Shown piece by piece: positions 63,317-64,000 of a stretch of DNA of 64,000 bases; the first letter of the stretch is position 1; each line of letters begins with the position of its first letter. The notes below the pieces were generated by a model. The model ran no database searches and had not been told where the DNA came from. It saw nothing but the letters and a program-made list of their open reading frames with translations. A program made the position numbers and the translations under genes. This stretch comes from Fischerella sp. PCC 9605. Lineage in GTDB: Bacteria; Cyanobacteriota; Cyanobacteriia; Cyanobacteriales; Nostocaceae. The stretch is taken from assembly GCF_000517105.1 (NCBI RefSeq), contig NZ_KI912148.1:2606448-2670447 (forward strand). Reading direction: 5' to 3'.

Positions 63317-64000
63317 CTAGCGCAAGCAATGATACAAATTCTCTTTCCAACGCGGTATATCTATTGACCAGACTACACTCATGTTTGGGGTTTTGTGCAG
63401 TACTCCTAGTTCATCAACGACTGTTGCACCCCGCGTTAATTCGCTCGTAATTTCCACATCTACAAAGTATTTGCCTTGACGCGTCACTATATCTGGGTCA
63501 AGAGCAACTGCCATTGCTACGGGATCGGGTAACATCAAACCAGAGGCAGCCTGGATTTTCATGCAGGAATCTAAGGCTGTTCTGTTGCACTCCATTGCCA
63601 AGCGTGCTGTTTTTGTACCAAAGTTAATAACTTTTTCTATCTCAGCAGGAGTCAACTCTGCATCATGGCGGCTTAATTCCCAACCAACTATCTCACAAGG
63701 CATACCGCTATGAAAGACTATCTTAGCGGCTTCTGGGTCTACCCAGATGTTATACTCAGCGGCTGGCGTTACGTTGCCAACTGTATTGGCTGCACCGCCC
63801 ATAATCACACAACGCTGCACGTTTGTTGCTATTTCTGGGGCACGTAATAGTGCTGTAGCGATGTTCGTAAGTGGCCCTAGGGTAACTAGGGTGATTTCAC
63901 CACGATAGGTTTTAATCGTGTCAATGATTGTGTCTATTGCATGTGCTGACTGGGGTTTGCTATTTGAGTCTGGGTAGTACATGTTACCCATGCCATCGTC
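63317..64000 (-). CDS. Inosine/uridine-preferring nucleoside hydrolase (partial, cut by window edge)
   Basis: The frame stays open to base 64000 and includes DDGMGNMYYPDSN upstream of the first local ATG, so the N-terminal part with the DTD metal site is missing. Visible are TLGPLTNIATALLRAPEIAT, the VIMGGAANTVGNVTPAAEYN loop and WVDPEAAKIVFHSGMPCEIV, plus a C-terminal DPVAMAVALDPDIV with the metal-binding aspartate. The family cleaves ribonucleosides to base and ribose in purine/pyrimidine salvage. Preference between purine and pyrimidine is not assignable. Confidence 0.92.
   Translation of the reverse strand, partial: DDGMGNMYYPDSNSKPQSAHAIDTIIDTIKTYRGEITLVTLGPLTNIATALLRAPEIATNVQRCVIMGGAANTVGNVTPAAEYNIWVDPEAAKIVFHSGMPCEIVGWELSRHDAELTPAEIEKVINFGTKTARLAMECNRTALDSCMKIQAASGLMLPDPVAMAVALDPDIVTRQGKYFVDVEITSELTRGATVVDELGVLHKTPNMSVVWSIDIPRWKENLYHCLR

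Noticed and set aside
63244-63450. 68-codon plus-strand ORF near the window end
   Set aside because: Overlaps the nucleoside hydrolase 3' end and has no recognisable pattern.

Overview
The window comes from a filamentous cyanobacterium, most likely of the heterocyst-forming order Nostocales. The evidence is photosystem I genes (psaE, psaL, psaJ, psaF), ndhO, nblA, a high-light-inducible protein, a helical carotenoid protein, a Tic22-like protein and a Cph2-type phytochrome. HIP1 octamers (GCGATCGC) are frequent, and nearly every intergenic region carries short tandem repeats (TTAGTAG, TCATTAG, ATTATGA, CCCCATCT types) of the kind known from Nostocales. The genus cannot be named from this sequence.

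Layout. 1-1.75 kb holds a cut-off cysteine-motif ORF, a small RRM protein and two decayed gene fragments. 1.77-4.22 kb is a compact same-strand cluster: hli, helical carotenoid protein, an Ssl1498-like light-harvesting-like protein, nblA and a DUF2993 protein, closed by a terminator. It looks like a photoprotection and phycobilisome-dismantling operon. 5.2-6.5 kb is a PhyH-type dioxygenase abutting a frameshifted gene. 6.7-12.3 kb is housekeeping: mdh-ndhO, mutM (with a repeat-derived insertion), psaE, a PAP/fibrillin protein and mraY. 12.7-18.8 kb has a class-A-like serine hydrolase, remA-gmk, psaL, psaF-psaJ and tsaD. 18.9-31.4 kb carries a hydrolase, an ACT protein, two GNAT enzymes, tRNA-Pro, tic22, prmC, tsaC, a degenerate histidine kinase, secD-secF and pdhB. 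32-45.3 kb carries an XRE regulator, hemB, prfC, a membrane protein built on a dead M48 peptidase fold, an RRM protein, a glycosyltransferase and rqcH. 45.7-49.8 kb has a Cph2-like photoreceptor without an output domain and an SLH/OprB porin. 50.3-53.8 kb is a zinc-uptake cluster (znuA, znuC, znuB) interleaved with an SmtB-type zinc sensor. 53.9 kb is tRNA-Phe. 54.5-60.8 kb is a disrupted dihydroxyacetone kinase locus. 61.3-64 kb has a SigF-type sigma factor, dusA and a nucleoside hydrolase that runs off the window.

The most striking structure is at 54.95-57.41 kb. A compact, roughly 2,455-bp element carrying a large serine recombinase and two small overlapping ORFs sits inside dhaL. Both dhaL halves keep their conserved motifs. 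Joining the halves at a shared TT dinucleotide restores one uninterrupted 210-residue DhaL. This is what a conservative, site-specific, excisable element would leave, and it recalls the developmentally excised elements of heterocystous cyanobacteria (for example the fdxN element with the serine recombinase XisF). Whether excision occurs cannot be seen from the sequence. A pectate-lyase-superfamily gene on the opposite strand additionally separates dhaK from dhaL.

Other notable items are the photoprotection cluster, the output-less Cph2-like phytochrome, the M48-like and histidine-kinase-like proteins lacking catalytic residues, three genes into which intergenic repeats have inserted or extended coding sequence (mutM, znuC, an alpha/beta hydrolase), and a candidate small RNA with its own promoter and terminator at about 39.5 kb.
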